Shown piece by piece: positions 41,138 to 50,654 of a stretch of DNA of 64,000 bases. Below the pieces are notes generated by a model that did no database searches, was not told the origin of the DNA, and saw only the letters and a program-made list of their open reading frames with translations. The stretch spans positions 186,001 through 250,000 of the forward strand of contig NZ_QJVC01000001.1 in assembly GCF_003219795.1 (NCBI RefSeq). The letters are read 5' to 3'. Position 1 is the first letter of the stretch. Every line of letters starts with the position of its first letter. The DNA is from Arthrobacter psychrolactophilus. Its GTDB lineage: Bacteria; Actinomycetota; Actinomycetes; Actinomycetales; Micrococcaceae. The position numbers and the translations under genes are program-made.

Positions 41138-42427
41138 ATGCCAGCAATCGTAATCGTCGGCGCCCAGTGGGGTGACGAAGGTAAAGGCAAAGCCACAGAC
41201 CTTTTAGGTGGTTTGGTCGACTATGTAGTGAAGCCCAACGGTGGTAACAATGCCGGGCACACCGTAGTCGTAGGCGGTGAGAAGTATGAGCTCAAGCTCC
41301 TTCCTGCCGGTATTCTGAGCCCCAATGCAACACCCATTATTGGTAATGGTTGCGTTGTGAATCTTGAGGCGTTGTTTGAGGAAATTGAGGGCCTAGAGGC
41401 TCGCGGCGCGGATACGTCCAAGCTGCGCATTTCCGCCAACGCCCACCTGGTGGCCCCGTACCACCAGGTTTTGGACAAAGTCACCGAGCGTTTCCTGGGT
41501 AGCCGAGCAATCGGTACCACGGGTCGCGGCATTGGCCCGGCCTACATGGACAAGGTGGCCCGCCTGGGTATCCGCGTTCAGGATCTCTTCGACGAGTCCA
41601 TCCTGCGCCAGAAGGTTGAAGGATCGCTCAAGCAGAAGAACGAACTGCTCGTGAAGGTTTACAACCGTCGCGACGTTGAGGTTGAAGAAGTTGTTGATTA
41701 CTTCCTTGCCTTCGCCGAGCGCGTACGCCCCATGGTCATCGATGCAACGTTCGTCCTGAACGAAGCCTTGGACCGCGGCGAAGTCGTGCTCATGGAAGGC
41801 GGCCAGGCCACGTTCCTGGACGTCGACCACGGCACCTACCCGTTCGTGACCTCCTCCAACCCGACCGCCGGTGGCGCCTCGGTTGGATCAGGCATTGGCC
41901 CCACCCGCATCAACCGCGCCGTGGGCATCATCAAGGCCTACACCACGCGTGTTGGCGCCGGCCCGTTCCCCACGGAACTGTTCGATGAGATGGGTATCTA
42001 TCTCCAGAAGACCGGTGGCGAGTTCGGTGTGAACACCGGCCGCCCGCGTCGCTGTGGTTGGTACGATGCCGTTCTGGCCCGCCACGCTTCCCGCGTCAAC
42101 GGCTTCACGGACTACTTCGTCACCAAGCTGGACGTCCTCACGGGCATCGAATCCATCCCGGTCTGCGTTGCTTATGACGTTGACGGCGTGCGCTTTGATG
42201 AAATGCCCATGACGCAGACCGACTTCCACCACGCGAAGCCGATCTTCGAGTACTTCCCGGGCTGGACCGAGGACATCACCTCCGCCCGCACCATGGAAGA
42301 CCTGCCGGAGAATGCACGCAACTACGTGCTGGCTCTGGAAGGCATGTCCGGCACCCGGCTCTCCGCCATTGGTGTTGGCCCGGCCCGTGACCAGACGATC
42401 GTGCGTTACGACCTCATCAACGACTAG
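41138..42427 (+). CDS. purA: adenylosuccinate synthetase
   Basis: 429 aa, first committed step from IMP to AMP using GTP and aspartate. GDEGKGK loop at about 12-18 ([17 protein letters not shown]), then [49 protein letters not shown] and [18 protein letters not shown] 41138 is preceded by GGGGGAGGG and begins at the family's normal N-terminus; the frame is open further upstream but not needed. Monocistronic with its own terminator. Confidence 0.96.
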   Translation: MPAIVIVGAQWGDEGKGKATDLLGGLVDYVVKPNGGNNAGHTVVVGGEKYELKLLPAGILSPNATPIIGNGCVVNLEALFEEIEGLEARGADTSKLRISANAHLVAPYHQVLDKVTERFLGSRAIGTTGRGIGPAYMDKVARLGIRVQDLFDESILRQKVEGSLKQKNELLVKVYNRRDVEVEEVVDYFLAFAERVRPMVIDATFVLNEALDRGEVVLMEGGQATFLDVDHGTYPFVTSSNPTAGGASVGSGIGPTRINRAVGIIKAYTTRVGAGPFPTELFDEMGIYLQKTGGEFGVNTGRPRRCGWYDAVLARHASRVNGFTDYFVTKLDVLTGIESIPVCVAYDVDGVRFDEMPMTQTDFHHAKPIFEYFPGWTEDITSARTMEDLPENARNYVLALEGMSGTRLSAIGVGPARDQTIVRYDLIND

Positions 42428-42445
42428 TCCCTACTTGCCGGACCA

Positions 42446-42498
42446 CAAAGGCGAGGACGACGCCGGAACACAAGTTCCGCGCGTCGTCCTCGCCTTTT
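42446..42498. terminator. terminator after purA
   Basis: 17-18-bp perfect outer stem (42447-42463 with 42481-42497) and an inner GGAAC/GTTCC stem, followed by TTTTG. AAA on the left flank also gives a T-run in the other direction. Confidence 0.9.
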
Positions 42499-42567
42499 GT
42501 TTTACCCGGCTTGGTCCAGGGCGGCTAGTCTGTAGGCACAGTTAAACCGATGGAAGGACCCTTGGCC

Positions 42568-43374
42568 ATGAAAGTCAGCGTTGGACAGTTCAATCCCAGC
42601 GGAGATGTCACCACGAATCTGGCCACCATGCGCAAGCTTTCTGCCGCTGCGGTGCAAGAAGGCAGCCAGCTGATCGTGTTCCCGGAAGAGGCCATGTTCT
42701 CGGTCGGCCAGGTAGAGGGTGAGTTCTCCGCCGCAGTCGACGCACAGTGGACCACCTTCGTGCAGGGCATTTCGCTGCTCGCCGCCGACGCCGGGATTGC
42801 GGTCATCGCGGGCGGTTACGAATCCAGCGGCGAGCCACGCCCCTACAACACCCTCGTGGCCGTCGGTGCCGATGGTGAAATCCTAGGCACCTACCGCAAA
42901 CTGCACCTCTACGACGCCTTCTCCTACCAGGAGTCCACCCGCATCAAGCCGGGGGACAAGGGCATCACGCTGCTGGACGTGGGTGGTTTCAAGGTAGGCA
43001 TCATGACCTGTTACGACATCCGATTCCCGGAACTCGCCCGCGCCCTCACCACCTCGGGCGCCGACTTGATCTGCGTTTCCGCCGCCTGGTTCAAGGGCGA
43101 ACACAAGGTCGATCACTGGGAGACGCTGCTGAAGGCACGCGCCATCGAGAACACCTGCTGGGTCGTTGCCGCGGGCACCTCGAGCAGCCACTGTATTGGT
43201 CATTCCGCCATCCTTGATCCTATGGGGATCCCCGTCGCTTTCCTCAATGAGGAAGCCGAGGGTATTGCCACCACGGACGTCACGCACCGCCGTGTCGAGG
43301 AAGTTCGGGAATTCTTGCCCGTGCTGAGCAACCGCCGTTTTGAGGGATCGCAGGAGGTTTCCGCGGCGTCTTAA
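42568..43374 (+). CDS. carbon-nitrogen hydrolase (nitrilase superfamily)
   Basis: 268 aa, C-N hydrolase fold. The Glu-Lys-Cys triad is visible: Glu in VFPEEAMFSVGQ, Lys in YRKLHLYDAFSYQES, Cys in IMTCYDIRFPEL. Closest in layout to Nit2/omega-amidase-like or Nit-type deaminated-glutathione amidases, which repair metabolites; amide substrate not certain. ATG 42568 lies 9 nt after GGAAGGA. Begins about 70 bp after the purA terminator. Confidence 0.9.
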   Translation: MKVSVGQFNPSGDVTTNLATMRKLSAAAVQEGSQLIVFPEEAMFSVGQVEGEFSAAVDAQWTTFVQGISLLAADAGIAVIAGGYESSGEPRPYNTLVAVGADGEILGTYRKLHLYDAFSYQESTRIKPGDKGITLLDVGGFKVGIMTCYDIRFPELARALTTSGADLICVSAAWFKGEHKVDHWETLLKARAIENTCWVVAAGTSSSHCIGHSAILDPMGIPVAFLNEEAEGIATTDVTHRRVEEVREFLPVLSNRRFEGSQEVSAAS

Positions 43375-43431
43375 AAAGTCCCCGTTGACGTGGAATGAGC
43401 CGGTGGTTAGGGTCAGGATCAGGAGGAAGTC

Positions 43432-43944
43432 ATGAATGATGCCAAGATCTGGGAAGTGTTAGAGCCGATGTTTCCGGTGGCACTTGAGGATGTGCCGCTG
43501 GATGGGCAATGGCTGAAACCACCCTTCGCTAACGACGCCGCTGGCCGCGCCATTGTGTGCAACGACGATGATTTTCAGTTCGTTGTGGTGAATCGGAAAA
43601 ATTTCGCGGTGCAGTTCGTGTGTGAGGACGAGGAAACCCTCATCGCCTCAAAGCTGGAGACACTTCCGGCCATCGTGGCGGCTTGGGGTTCCATCGACCG
43701 CGACACGGTGGGGCCGGAAGACGATGACGACTTCTCAGCCGTCAAGAAGTCCTTCCAGGAGCAACTTCAGCACCTGGACCCCGCCGCAGCCGCCGCCAAT
43801 GAGTTCTGGGCCCTCTACACCGAGGAACTCACGAGCGATGACTATGTGGACCTTGATGAGGACGCGGAAGAAGAGGAAGAAGTCGAATCGGATTCCGGTG
43901 ACAACGATCGGCCCAGCAGCGACGAGTCGTTTGTCGACGCCTGA
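43432..43944 (+). CDS. acidic hypothetical protein
   Basis: 170 aa, not recognised. The first 100 residues look like a small alpha/beta domain (MNDAKIWEVLEPMFPVALED, FQFVVVNRKNFAVQFVCEDE, KLETLPAIVAAWGSIDRDTV). Residues about 135-170 are almost entirely Asp/Glu/Ser (DEDAEEEEEVESDSGDN), likely disordered. CAGGAGG at 5-6 nt before ATG gives a strong start. Ends 48 bp before the CoA-binding protein gene on the same strand. No signal peptide or membrane segment. Confidence 0.75.
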   Translation: MNDAKIWEVLEPMFPVALEDVPLDGQWLKPPFANDAAGRAIVCNDDDFQFVVVNRKNFAVQFVCEDEETLIASKLETLPAIVAAWGSIDRDTVGPEDDDDFSAVKKSFQEQLQHLDPAAAAANEFWALYTEELTSDDYVDLDEDAEEEEEVESDSGDNDRPSSDESFVDA

Positions 43945-43992
43945 GCCCCGGCCAGAGATGGCTCCTGGTAAAAAGGGGATTAGGCTCGAAGT

Positions 43993-44409
43993 ATGGCACA
44001 TGTAAATGACCCCGAGCTCATCCATCGACTGCTGACCACCCCCGGGAGGTGGGCCATCGTTGGCCTCTCCGGTAACCCGCTGCGCCCGGCCGTGCAGGTT
44101 TCGGCCTTCCTGCAGCAGCACCTCAAACATGAAATTATTCCGGTCAGCCTCAAGGGCGACGATGTTCACGGTGCCAAGGGGTACACCTCCCTGGACCAGA
44201 TTCCGGGGGCCGTTGACGTGGTGGATTGCTTTGTGAATTCCGCCAAGGTGGGTGCTGTCGTCGACCAGGCCATCGCGATCGGGGCTAAAACCGTCTGGAT
44301 GCAACTGGGCGTTATTGACGAGGATGCCGCTGCGCGCGCCAAGGCCGCCGGACTCAATGTCGTCATGAATACCTGTCCCAAGATCGAATCTGCAAAACTG
44401 GGTCTCTAG
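43993..44409 (+). CDS. CoA-binding domain protein (YccU type)
   Basis: 138 aa, single Rossmann CoA-binding domain: WAIVGLSGNPLRPAVQVSAF, HEIIPVSLKGDDVHGAKGY, VDVVDCFVNSAKVGAVVDQA, TVWMQLGVIDEDAAARAKAA and the final NTCPKIE typical of the YccU group. Related to the nucleotide-binding part of acyl-CoA synthetases (ADP-forming) but without a catalytic domain. Role unknown. In line with the acidic hypothetical gene upstream. Confidence 0.88.
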   Translation: MAHVNDPELIHRLLTTPGRWAIVGLSGNPLRPAVQVSAFLQQHLKHEIIPVSLKGDDVHGAKGYTSLDQIPGAVDVVDCFVNSAKVGAVVDQAIAIGAKTVWMQLGVIDEDAAARAKAAGLNVVMNTCPKIESAKLGL

Positions 44410-44463
44410 GCTCGCGACAACCGCTCTGTGGGCCCTCCGCCCCATGAGCCAAGGACGTTTGCC

Positions 44464-45357
44464 ATGCCGCGCCACCTCTCCCGTCCTCGCCAAGACGGCC
44501 GACGGATCGCTTACCTCGTTCTAGCTTTTGCCCTGGTGCTTGTGGCGGCCGGGACCTGGTGGGTGCTTCGGCACACCTCGGACGAGAAGGTGCCAGCGGC
44601 AGCTAGCCTAGTTGACGTCTCACCTTCCCCAAGCACGACGGCGGCCGGCACCACCGCGCCGACGTCAGCTCCGCCGTCGGTCATCCCCAGTGCACAGCCC
44701 ACCAATCCGGTGACGGGGCGGGTGGATACGCTCGATGGCCTGGTGCCCGACTATGTGCTGCCACCCATTGTCGATGGGCTGGCTCCGGTGCTGACCAAGA
44801 TTCCCACGGAGCAAAAGGTCGTTTTCCTCACGATCGACGATGGCGCCGTGAAGCGTGACTCGGACCTGGCGCTGCTGGAGCGCCATGGCATCAAGGCCTC
44901 GATATTTCTAGCCCACGACATTATCGCCAACGATCCCAACTTTTTCTTAAAGTATTCGGCCGCCGGGCACCCCATCGAGAACCACACCATGACGCACAAT
45001 CTGGGGTTCATCCAACTCAGCTACGAGGCGCAAAAAGCCGAGATCTGTGGCATGGCGGACTTTGAGGAGAAGCACTATGGGCGGCGCCCGGTCTTCTTCC
45101 GGCCACCCGGCGGGCCTTACACGCAGGCGACCCAGCGGGCCGTGGCGGCGTGTGGGCTCAAGGCCATCGTGGATTGGGAAACCAAGGCCAACGCTGGCGG
45201 AATGGATTATCAGGTGGGCAGTGGACTGCGCCCCGGCGACATCGTGCTGATGCACTTCCGGCCGGAATTCCCTGATGATCTGGGCGCTTTCATGAAGGCG
45301 CAAAAGGCTGCTGGGCTCAAGGTTGTGCTGCTGGAAGATTATTTGCAGATGCCGTAG
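44464..45357 (+). CDS. membrane-anchored polysaccharide deacetylase
   Basis: 297 aa. An N-terminal membrane helix (IAYLVLAFALVLVAAGTWWV, about 18-37) is followed by a Ser/Thr/Pro-rich linker and a NodB-homology domain (about 120-295). Metal and catalytic motifs: FLTIDDGAVKRD (first Asp pair, with Ile for the usual Phe), HTMTHNLGF (metal His pair), RPPGGPYTQAT, and LMHFRPEFPDDL with the last His. Likely removes N-acetyl groups from a cell-wall or capsular glycan outside the membrane. ATG 44464 follows CAAGGACG. Confidence 0.9.
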   Translation: MPRHLSRPRQDGRRIAYLVLAFALVLVAAGTWWVLRHTSDEKVPAAASLVDVSPSPSTTAAGTTAPTSAPPSVIPSAQPTNPVTGRVDTLDGLVPDYVLPPIVDGLAPVLTKIPTEQKVVFLTIDDGAVKRDSDLALLERHGIKASIFLAHDIIANDPNFFLKYSAAGHPIENHTMTHNLGFIQLSYEAQKAEICGMADFEEKHYGRRPVFFRPPGGPYTQATQRAVAACGLKAIVDWETKANAGGMDYQVGSGLRPGDIVLMHFRPEFPDDLGAFMKAQKAAGLKVVLLEDYLQMP

Positions 45358-45392
45358 CTGGCGCCGAGCCATTCTGCAGGTAGCGTTGAAGC

Positions 45393-45953
45393 ATGACGCG
45401 AATTGTTTACTACACGGCGGCCACCCTGAACGGTTTCCTCGCCGATCAACAGCATTCACTGGATTGGCTTTTTGCCGTGGATGATTCCGGCGCTCCCGAC
45501 ATTGCAGCCTTTATGGATTCGATGGGGGTCTTTGTCGAGGGTTCTTCTACCTATGAATGGGTGCTGCGGGCGGAAAATCTCTTGGCCGAACCCCAGAAGT
45601 GGCAGCAGTTTTATGGCACTAAGCCCACCTATGTCTTCACCTCGCGCACGCTGCCCGTTCCGGAAGGGGCCGATGTCCGATTCATCGACGGTCCGCTGAG
45701 CGAGGTTTTGGCCGAGATCAAGACGGCCGCCGGAGATCTGGGTGTTTGGGTTGTGGGCGGAGGGGATCTGGCCGGTCAGTTCTTGGATTGTGACGCGCTT
45801 GACGAGCTGGTCATCAGTGTCGCCCCGGCGACCCTGACGGCCGGAGCGCCCCTGCTGCCACGCAACGTGGGGGCTGATCGGTTGACGCTGCGCAGCGCCT
45901 CACAGTACGGACAATTCGCCATGTTGCATTACGACGTTCGCGCCATCGCATGA
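45393..45953 (+). CDS. dihydrofolate reductase / RibD C-terminal family protein
   Basis: 186 aa, DHFR-like fold of the RibD_C group: opening IVYYTAATLNGFLADQQHSL, VEGSSTYEWVLRAEN, PTYVFTSRTLPVPEGADVRF, VWVVGGGDLAGQFLDC and LVISVAPATLTAGAPLLPR. Probably an NADPH-dependent reductase, but these stand-alone proteins have no established substrate. Stop overlaps the next ATG by ATGA, so the two are co-translated. Confidence 0.87.
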   Translation: MTRIVYYTAATLNGFLADQQHSLDWLFAVDDSGAPDIAAFMDSMGVFVEGSSTYEWVLRAENLLAEPQKWQQFYGTKPTYVFTSRTLPVPEGADVRFIDGPLSEVLAEIKTAAGDLGVWVVGGGDLAGQFLDCDALDELVISVAPATLTAGAPLLPRNVGADRLTLRSASQYGQFAMLHYDVRAIA

Positions 45954-46354
45954 GCATCACGGCAGAGACGCTTCGTGCGGCGGCCGTGGCGATGCCCGGA
46001 GCCTATGAGGACTTCCCCTTTGGACCCGAGACGAGTGTTTTCAAGGTCAAATCCCCCAGTGGCGGTGCCAATCGTCCCGGTAAAATCTTCGCCCTGGGAG
46101 ATCTTAGTGGGGATCCACTTTGCGTCAGCCTCAAGTGCGATCCCGAGCTGGCGCCGGCCTTGCGCGCGGCGCATCCGGGAATTACCGCGGGCTATCACCT
46201 GAATAAACGGCATTGGAACACCGTGGATACCTCCTGCGTTGAGGAGGAGATGGTGTTGGAAATGATGGAAGATTCGTATGACCTTGTGGTGGCAGGGCTG
46301 CCCAAGAAACAGCAAGAAGCATTGGAGTGGAGTGGCTATGTTGCCAAAGGCTAA
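45950..46354 (+). CDS. MmcQ/YjbR family protein
   Basis: 134 aa, cyanophage-type CyaY-like fold of MmcQ/YjbR: LRAAAVAMPGAYEDFPFGPE, VFKVKSPSGG, SLKCDPELAPALRAAHPGIT, YHLNKRHWNTVDT and DLVVAGLPKKQQEAL. Often called DNA-binding, but biochemical evidence is thin. ATGA overlap with the reductase upstream; its end overlaps the start of the DUF1990 gene. Confidence 0.88.
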   Translation: MSITAETLRAAAVAMPGAYEDFPFGPETSVFKVKSPSGGANRPGKIFALGDLSGDPLCVSLKCDPELAPALRAAHPGITAGYHLNKRHWNTVDTSCVEEEMVLEMMEDSYDLVVAGLPKKQQEALEWSGYVAKG

Positions 46355-46916
46355 TCGTGGACCTCTGGACTATCCGTCGTTGGGGTTGACCCGGCTGGTG
46401 GCCCAGAAATATGCCCAGGCTGAGCACTGGCCGCAGGGCTTCGCGCACGTCGATAAGACCCTGAGCGTTGGGACGGGCCAAGAGGTGTTTGACGCCTTAG
46501 CTGAAGGCATCATGACGTGGGAGATACAGCGCCGGGCCGGGCTGCAGGTCTCGGCGCCGCCGCGGGCCGTGGTCGGCGCGAAGATCGTCAGCGGTTTTGG
46601 TGTGGGAAGGCTCCGGCTCCCCGTGCCCTGTGAGGTGGTGTGGGCGCTTGAACCGCAGACGCTCATGGGCCCGGGCGGAACGAAGATGCAGCTGGCCGGC
46701 TTTGGCTACGGCACCTTGCCAGGGCATCCCGCCGTCGGAGAAGAGGCGTTTATCGCCATGAAAACCGCTGAGGGCCGGGTGCAATTTCGGCTCCTGGCTT
46801 TCAGCAAGCCGGCCGGGTTGATCTATACGCTGGGGTCACCTGTGACTAAATTGACGCAGGCCGGCGTGACCCGTTCCTACCAACAGGCCGCACGCGCCTT
46901 GGCTGGGAGCGTTTAG
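46338..46916 (+). CDS. DUF1990 family protein
   Basis: 192 aa. Matches the DUF1990 layout: start LDYPSLGLTR, then VDKTLSVGTGQEVFDALAEG, VVGAKIVSGFGVGRLRLPVP, CEVVWALEPQ, FGYGTLPGHPAVGEEAFIAM and LAFSKPAGLIYTLGSPVTKL. Soluble, function unknown. ATG 46338 lies inside the last codons of the MmcQ gene, so coupling is likely. Third gene of a three-gene unit (45393-46916), ending at the hairpin at 46932. Confidence 0.85.
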   Translation: MLPKANRGPLDYPSLGLTRLVAQKYAQAEHWPQGFAHVDKTLSVGTGQEVFDALAEGIMTWEIQRRAGLQVSAPPRAVVGAKIVSGFGVGRLRLPVPCEVVWALEPQTLMGPGGTKMQLAGFGYGTLPGHPAVGEEAFIAMKTAEGRVQFRLLAFSKPAGLIYTLGSPVTKLTQAGVTRSYQQAARALAGSV

Positions 46917-46931
46917 GCCCCCAAACAGCAA

Positions 46932-46988
46932 CGACCCGTCAGATAATGCCCTTAACCTTGAAGGTTAAGGGCATTATCTGACAGGTCG
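46932..46988. repeat. 28-bp-arm inverted repeat related to the 63-bp repeat family
   Basis: Arms 46932-46959 and 46961-46988 pair with one mismatch. Its left arm shares GACCCG[CT]CAGAT[CA]A[CT]GCCCTTAACC with repeat copy C (22 of 25 positions). It lies between convergent DUF1990 and purL ends and could also act as a terminator. Confidence 0.75.
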
Positions 46989-47001
46989 AGGAGCGGAATC
47001 C

Positions 47002-49308
47002 TTAGCCGAAGTACTTCGGCAGGGTTCCTTCGTGTGCTTCGCGGAGTTCATCCAGCTCAGCGGTGAACAGACCCTGGATATCCAAGGCCTTGCCGGCTGC
47101 GTCAACAACACCAATGCGGGACACCGGGAATTGGCGTGCCGTGCACATGTCGTTGAAGCGAACCTCTTCGCTGCGGGGGACAGACACGATGGCGCGTCCC
47201 TGAGTTTCCGAGAACAACAGCGTGAAGGTGTCCACGCCATCGCGAGCGGCAACCTCATCCAGGGCCACGCGGGCACCGGTGTTGAAGCGCAAGGCGGACT
47301 CAACCAAGGCAGCCGCGAGGCCACCCTCGGAGAGGTCATGTGCGGAATCGATCATGCCGTCGCGTGAAGCATTGATGAGGATTTCGCCCAATTCGCGTTC
47401 GCGCTCCAGATCGACTGCCGGCGGCAGGCCACCGAGGTGGCCGCGCATGTTGGCCCACTCGGAGCCGTCCAGATCGTCGGCCGTGGTGCCCAAGAGGTAG
47501 ATGGCCTGGCCATCTTCCTTCCAGCCTGAGGGGGTGCGGCGAGCGACGTCGTCGAACTTACCCAAAACCGCAACCACGGGGGTCGGGTGGATGGGGGTGC
47601 TGCCGGTCTGGTTGTACAGCGAGACGTTACCGCCGGTGACCGGGATGCCCAGGACCATGCAGGCGTCGGACAGGCCGCGGATGGCCTCGGAGAGCTGCCA
47701 CATAACATCCGGATCCTCGGGGGAGCCGAAGTTCAGGCAGTCACTGACGGCCATGGGGATGGCGCCGGAGGTGGCCACGTTGCGGTAAGCCTCGGCCAAG
47801 GCCAGCTGAGCACCGTGGTACGGGTCAAGGAAGGTGTAGCGGCCATTGGCGTCGGTAGCCAAGGCAACGCCCAAACCGGTTTCCTCGTCCACGCGGATGA
47901 CACCGGCGTCGTCGGGGAAGGCCTGCGCGGTGTTACCGCCAACGTAGCGGTCGTACTGGTTGGTGATCCAGTCCTTCGAGCACATATTGGGGGAAGCGAT
48001 AAGCTCCACGACGGCAGCCTTGAGCTCTTCGGCCGTTGCCGGACGCGTTGCGTCAGCGGCTGAACCGTTGAACTTGTCAGCCTGGAGGGCATCCTGCCAT
48101 TCCGGACGAGCGTACGGGCGGTCATAAACCGGACCGTCGTGGGCAACCGTGCGGGGATCGACGTCGACAATAACTTCGCCAGCCCACTTGATGATCAAGC
48201 GGCCCGTTCCCGTTACTTCGCCGAGCCAGGAGTACTCCACGGCCCACTTGTCCATGACAGCCTCGAAAGCGGCGACGTTTTCAGGCGTCACAACAGCCAT
48301 CATGCGTTCCTGCGACTCGGACATGAGGATTTCGCCCGGGGTCAGGGTGGGGTCGCGCAGCAGAACGGAGGTCAGTTCAACTTCCATGCCGCCGTCACCG
48401 TTGGAGGCCAGCTCCGAGGTGGCGCAGGAAATACCTGCGGCGCCAAGGTCCTGGATACCTTCAACCAAGGAGCCCTTGAACAGTTCCAGGCAGCACTCGA
48501 TGAGGACCTTCTCAGCAAAGGGGTCACCCACCTGAACGGCCGGACGCTTGGACGGCTTGGTGTCATCGAAGGACTCCGAGGCGAGCACCGAGGCGCCACC
48601 AATGCCATCGCCACCGGTGCGGGCACCGAACAAGACAACCTTGTTGCCCTTACCGGAAGCGTTGGCCAGGCGAATGTCCTCGTGGCGCATAACGCCAACT
48701 GCGAGAGCGTTGACCAGCGGGTTACCCTGGTAAATGGAGTCAAACACCATTTCGCCACCGATGTTCGGCAGACCCAGCGAGTTGCCGTAGCCACCGATAC
48801 CGGCAACAGCACCGTGCATGACACGGGCGGTGTCCGGGTGATCGATCGCGCCAAAACGCAGCGGATCCATGACGGCCACCGGGCGGGCGCCCATGGAGAT
48901 GATGTCGCGAACAATACCGCCGATGCCGGTTGCGGCACCCTGGTAGGGCTCAACGAACGACGGCGAGTTGTGGGACTCGATCTTGAACGTCACGGCCCAG
49001 CCGTCGCCCAGGTTGGTGACGCCGGCGTTTTCGCCGATGCCAACCAGCATGTCCTTCTTCATTTCCTCGGTGACCTTGTCGCCAAACTGGCGCAGGTGGT
49101 TCTTGGAGGATTTGTAGGAGCAGTGCTCGCTCCACATAACGGAGTACATGGCGAGCTCAGCGCCGGTGGGGCGTCGACCCAAAACCTTCACGACGTCGTC
49201 GAACTCGTTTTGCTTCAGGCCCAGCTCGGCCCAGGGCAGTTCGACGTCAGGAGTTACGGCAGCGTTAGCCACCGTATCGATGTTGAACTTCTTGGTGGAC
49301 TCGGACAT
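47002..49308 (-). CDS. purL: phosphoribosylformylglycinamidine synthase, large subunit
   Basis: 768 aa, the Bacillus-type PurL that works with PurQ and PurS to convert FGAR to FGAM with ATP and glutamine-derived ammonia. Signatures: [19 protein letters not shown] (N-terminal), [15 protein letters not shown] (first ATP site), [40 protein letters not shown] and [18 protein letters not shown]. Start ATG abuts the purQ stop with no gap. Last gene of purS-purQ-purL on the minus strand. Confidence 0.96.
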   Translation of the reverse strand: MSESTKKFNIDTVANAAVTPDVELPWAELGLKQNEFDDVVKVLGRRPTGAELAMYSVMWSEHCSYKSSKNHLRQFGDKVTEEMKKDMLVGIGENAGVTNLGDGWAVTFKIESHNSPSFVEPYQGAATGIGGIVRDIISMGARPVAVMDPLRFGAIDHPDTARVMHGAVAGIGGYGNSLGLPNIGGEMVFDSIYQGNPLVNALAVGVMRHEDIRLANASGKGNKVVLFGARTGGDGIGGASVLASESFDDTKPSKRPAVQVGDPFAEKVLIECCLELFKGSLVEGIQDLGAAGISCATSELASNGDGGMEVELTSVLLRDPTLTPGEILMSESQERMMAVVTPENVAAFEAVMDKWAVEYSWLGEVTGTGRLIIKWAGEVIVDVDPRTVAHDGPVYDRPYARPEWQDALQADKFNGSAADATRPATAEELKAAVVELIASPNMCSKDWITNQYDRYVGGNTAQAFPDDAGVIRVDEETGLGVALATDANGRYTFLDPYHGAQLALAEAYRNVATSGAIPMAVSDCLNFGSPEDPDVMWQLSEAIRGLSDACMVLGIPVTGGNVSLYNQTGSTPIHPTPVVAVLGKFDDVARRTPSGWKEDGQAIYLLGTTADDLDGSEWANMRGHLGGLPPAVDLERERELGEILINASRDGMIDSAHDLSEGGLAAALVESALRFNTGARVALDEVAARDGVDTFTLLFSETQGRAIVSVPRSEEVRFNDMCTARQFPVSRIGVVDAAGKALDIQGLFTAELDELREAHEGTLPKYFG

Positions 49309-50061
49309 TTATTTGCCTCCCAGAAGCGTGTTCAAAACTGAGGTGAAGAAACCCAGTCCGTCGGTGCCGGTGTGGCCGGGGCCGTAGCCCTCTTCAACTG
49401 CGTGCTCCGGGTGCGGCATGAGGCCCACCACGTTGCCGGCAGCGTTGGAGATACCGGCAATGTCACGGCGTGAACCGTTCGGGTTGCCGCCAACGTAGCG
49501 GAATGCCACGCGACCCTCGGCCTCAAGGGCGTCGAGCGTCTTCTCATCGGCGATGTACTGGCCGTCCTGGTTCTTCAGCGGGACGGTGATGTCCTGACCG
49601 AGATCGTAGGCGTTGGTCCAAGCGGAGGTGTTGTTTTCAACGCGCAAGACCTGATCGCGGCACAGGAACTTCAGGTGGTCGTTCTTGATCATGGAGCCGG
49701 GGAGCAGGTGTGCCTCGGTCAGGATCTGGAAACCGTTGCAAATACCCAAAACAGGGAGCTTGGCATCGGAGTTTGCCGCGTCAACGATCTTGGACATCAA
49801 CGGGGCGAAGCGGGAGATGGCACCTGCGCGCAGGTAGTCACCGTAGGAGAAACCGCCGGGGATGATGACGGCGTCAACAGCGGCCAGTTCAGAGTCGCCG
49901 TGCCACAGCTCGACGGCGGTGGCACCTGAAAGGCGGACGGCGCGGATGGCGTCGCGGTCATCGAGCGTGCCGGGGAAGGTGACAACGCCGATGCGGGCTC
50001 CCGCCAGGCGGGAATCAATGGGGGCCTGAGTCAGGCCACCAATCAAGGGAGTTTCACTCAT
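49309..50061 (-). CDS. purQ: phosphoribosylformylglycinamidine synthase, glutaminase subunit
   Basis: 250 aa, class I glutamine amidotransferase. Nucleophile Cys in [14 protein letters not shown], His-Glu pair in [15 protein letters not shown], oxyanion region [18 protein letters not shown]. It carries about 20 extra N-terminal residues ([20 protein letters not shown]) before the usual [10 protein letters not shown] start, common in Micrococcaceae. Lies 2 bp after purS and abuts purL. Confidence 0.95.
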   Translation of the reverse strand: MSETPLIGGLTQAPIDSRLAGARIGVVTFPGTLDDRDAIRAVRLSGATAVELWHGDSELAAVDAVIIPGGFSYGDYLRAGAISRFAPLMSKIVDAANSDAKLPVLGICNGFQILTEAHLLPGSMIKNDHLKFLCRDQVLRVENNTSAWTNAYDLGQDITVPLKNQDGQYIADEKTLDALEAEGRVAFRYVGGNPNGSRRDIAGISNAAGNVVGLMPHPEHAVEEGYGPGHTGTDGLGFFTSVLNTLLGGK

Positions 50062-50063
50062 GA

Positions 50064-50315
50064 TTAGTCCGCCACAACTTCAACGTTGACTACATCTTCA
50101 ATGACGGGGTTGGAGAGCATGGTCTCGGCGGCTTCACGGGCCTGGGCCAGAATCTCGTCGGTCACCTCGCCATCAACCGTCAGTTCGAAACGCTTGCCCT
50201 GACGGACAGCGGAGAATGCGGTGAAGCCCAAGCGGGGAAGTGCGCCAACAATGGCTTTTCCCTGCGGGTCCAGAATTTCGGGCTTGAGCATGACGTCGAC
50301 AACGATCCGGGGCAT
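50064..50315 (-). CDS. purS: phosphoribosylformylglycinamidine synthase subunit PurS
   Basis: 83 aa, the small bridging subunit that couples PurQ and Pur[41 protein letters not shown] and [16 protein letters not shown]. Length is normal. CCAGGAG lies upstream of the ATG. First gene of the purSQL operon; a promoter candidate is at 50439-50467. Confidence 0.94.
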   Translation of the reverse strand: MPRIVVDVMLKPEILDPQGKAIVGALPRLGFTAFSAVRQGKRFELTVDGEVTDEILAQAREAAETMLSNPVIEDVVNVEVVAD

Positions 50316-50438
50316 CGAGGGAACTCCTGGTTGTAAAAGGGGTTGGCCGCGGAGGTGCCGTCTTACGCCGTCTTGTGGACCAGGTACGTTCCACCTGAAA
50401 ACCGATAAGTTTTGGACGCTCCGCGAGCTTGCCCTCCT

Positions 50439-50467
50439 ATTCTACCGAGTGTTAGCCAACTCATGAA
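50439..50467 (-). promoter_or_regulatory. candidate promoter of purSQL
   Basis: Minus strand TTCATG (50462-50467), 17-nt spacer, TAGAAT (50439-50444), giving a leader of about 115 nt before purS. The -35 match is weak. The rest of the 339-bp region between purS and the sialidase gene holds only short symmetric patches (CCGT-AAC-ACGG at 50539-50549) and nothing assignable. Confidence 0.4.
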
Positions 50468-50654
50468 CTCGAGTGGCGCAGGTCGCATTTGCACAAATTT
50501 GGGGAGGAAATATTTGAGATAACTCTATTTTTTGTGATCCGTAACACGGTAGTGTGATGAGGGTCATCCTATGTCCAATCTCTTGCTGTGGTCGACGGGT
50601 GGCTGAAAAGATTTACAACTTTGATGGCCACTCCCGGCCACGTGAAAGGAATCG

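Noticed and set aside
48139-49341. Long open frame (400 codons) antisense to purL
   Set aside because: GC-rich codon bias leaves long open frames on the opposite strand; the encoded sequence is His/Asn/Gly-rich without domains and purL beneath it is fully convincing.
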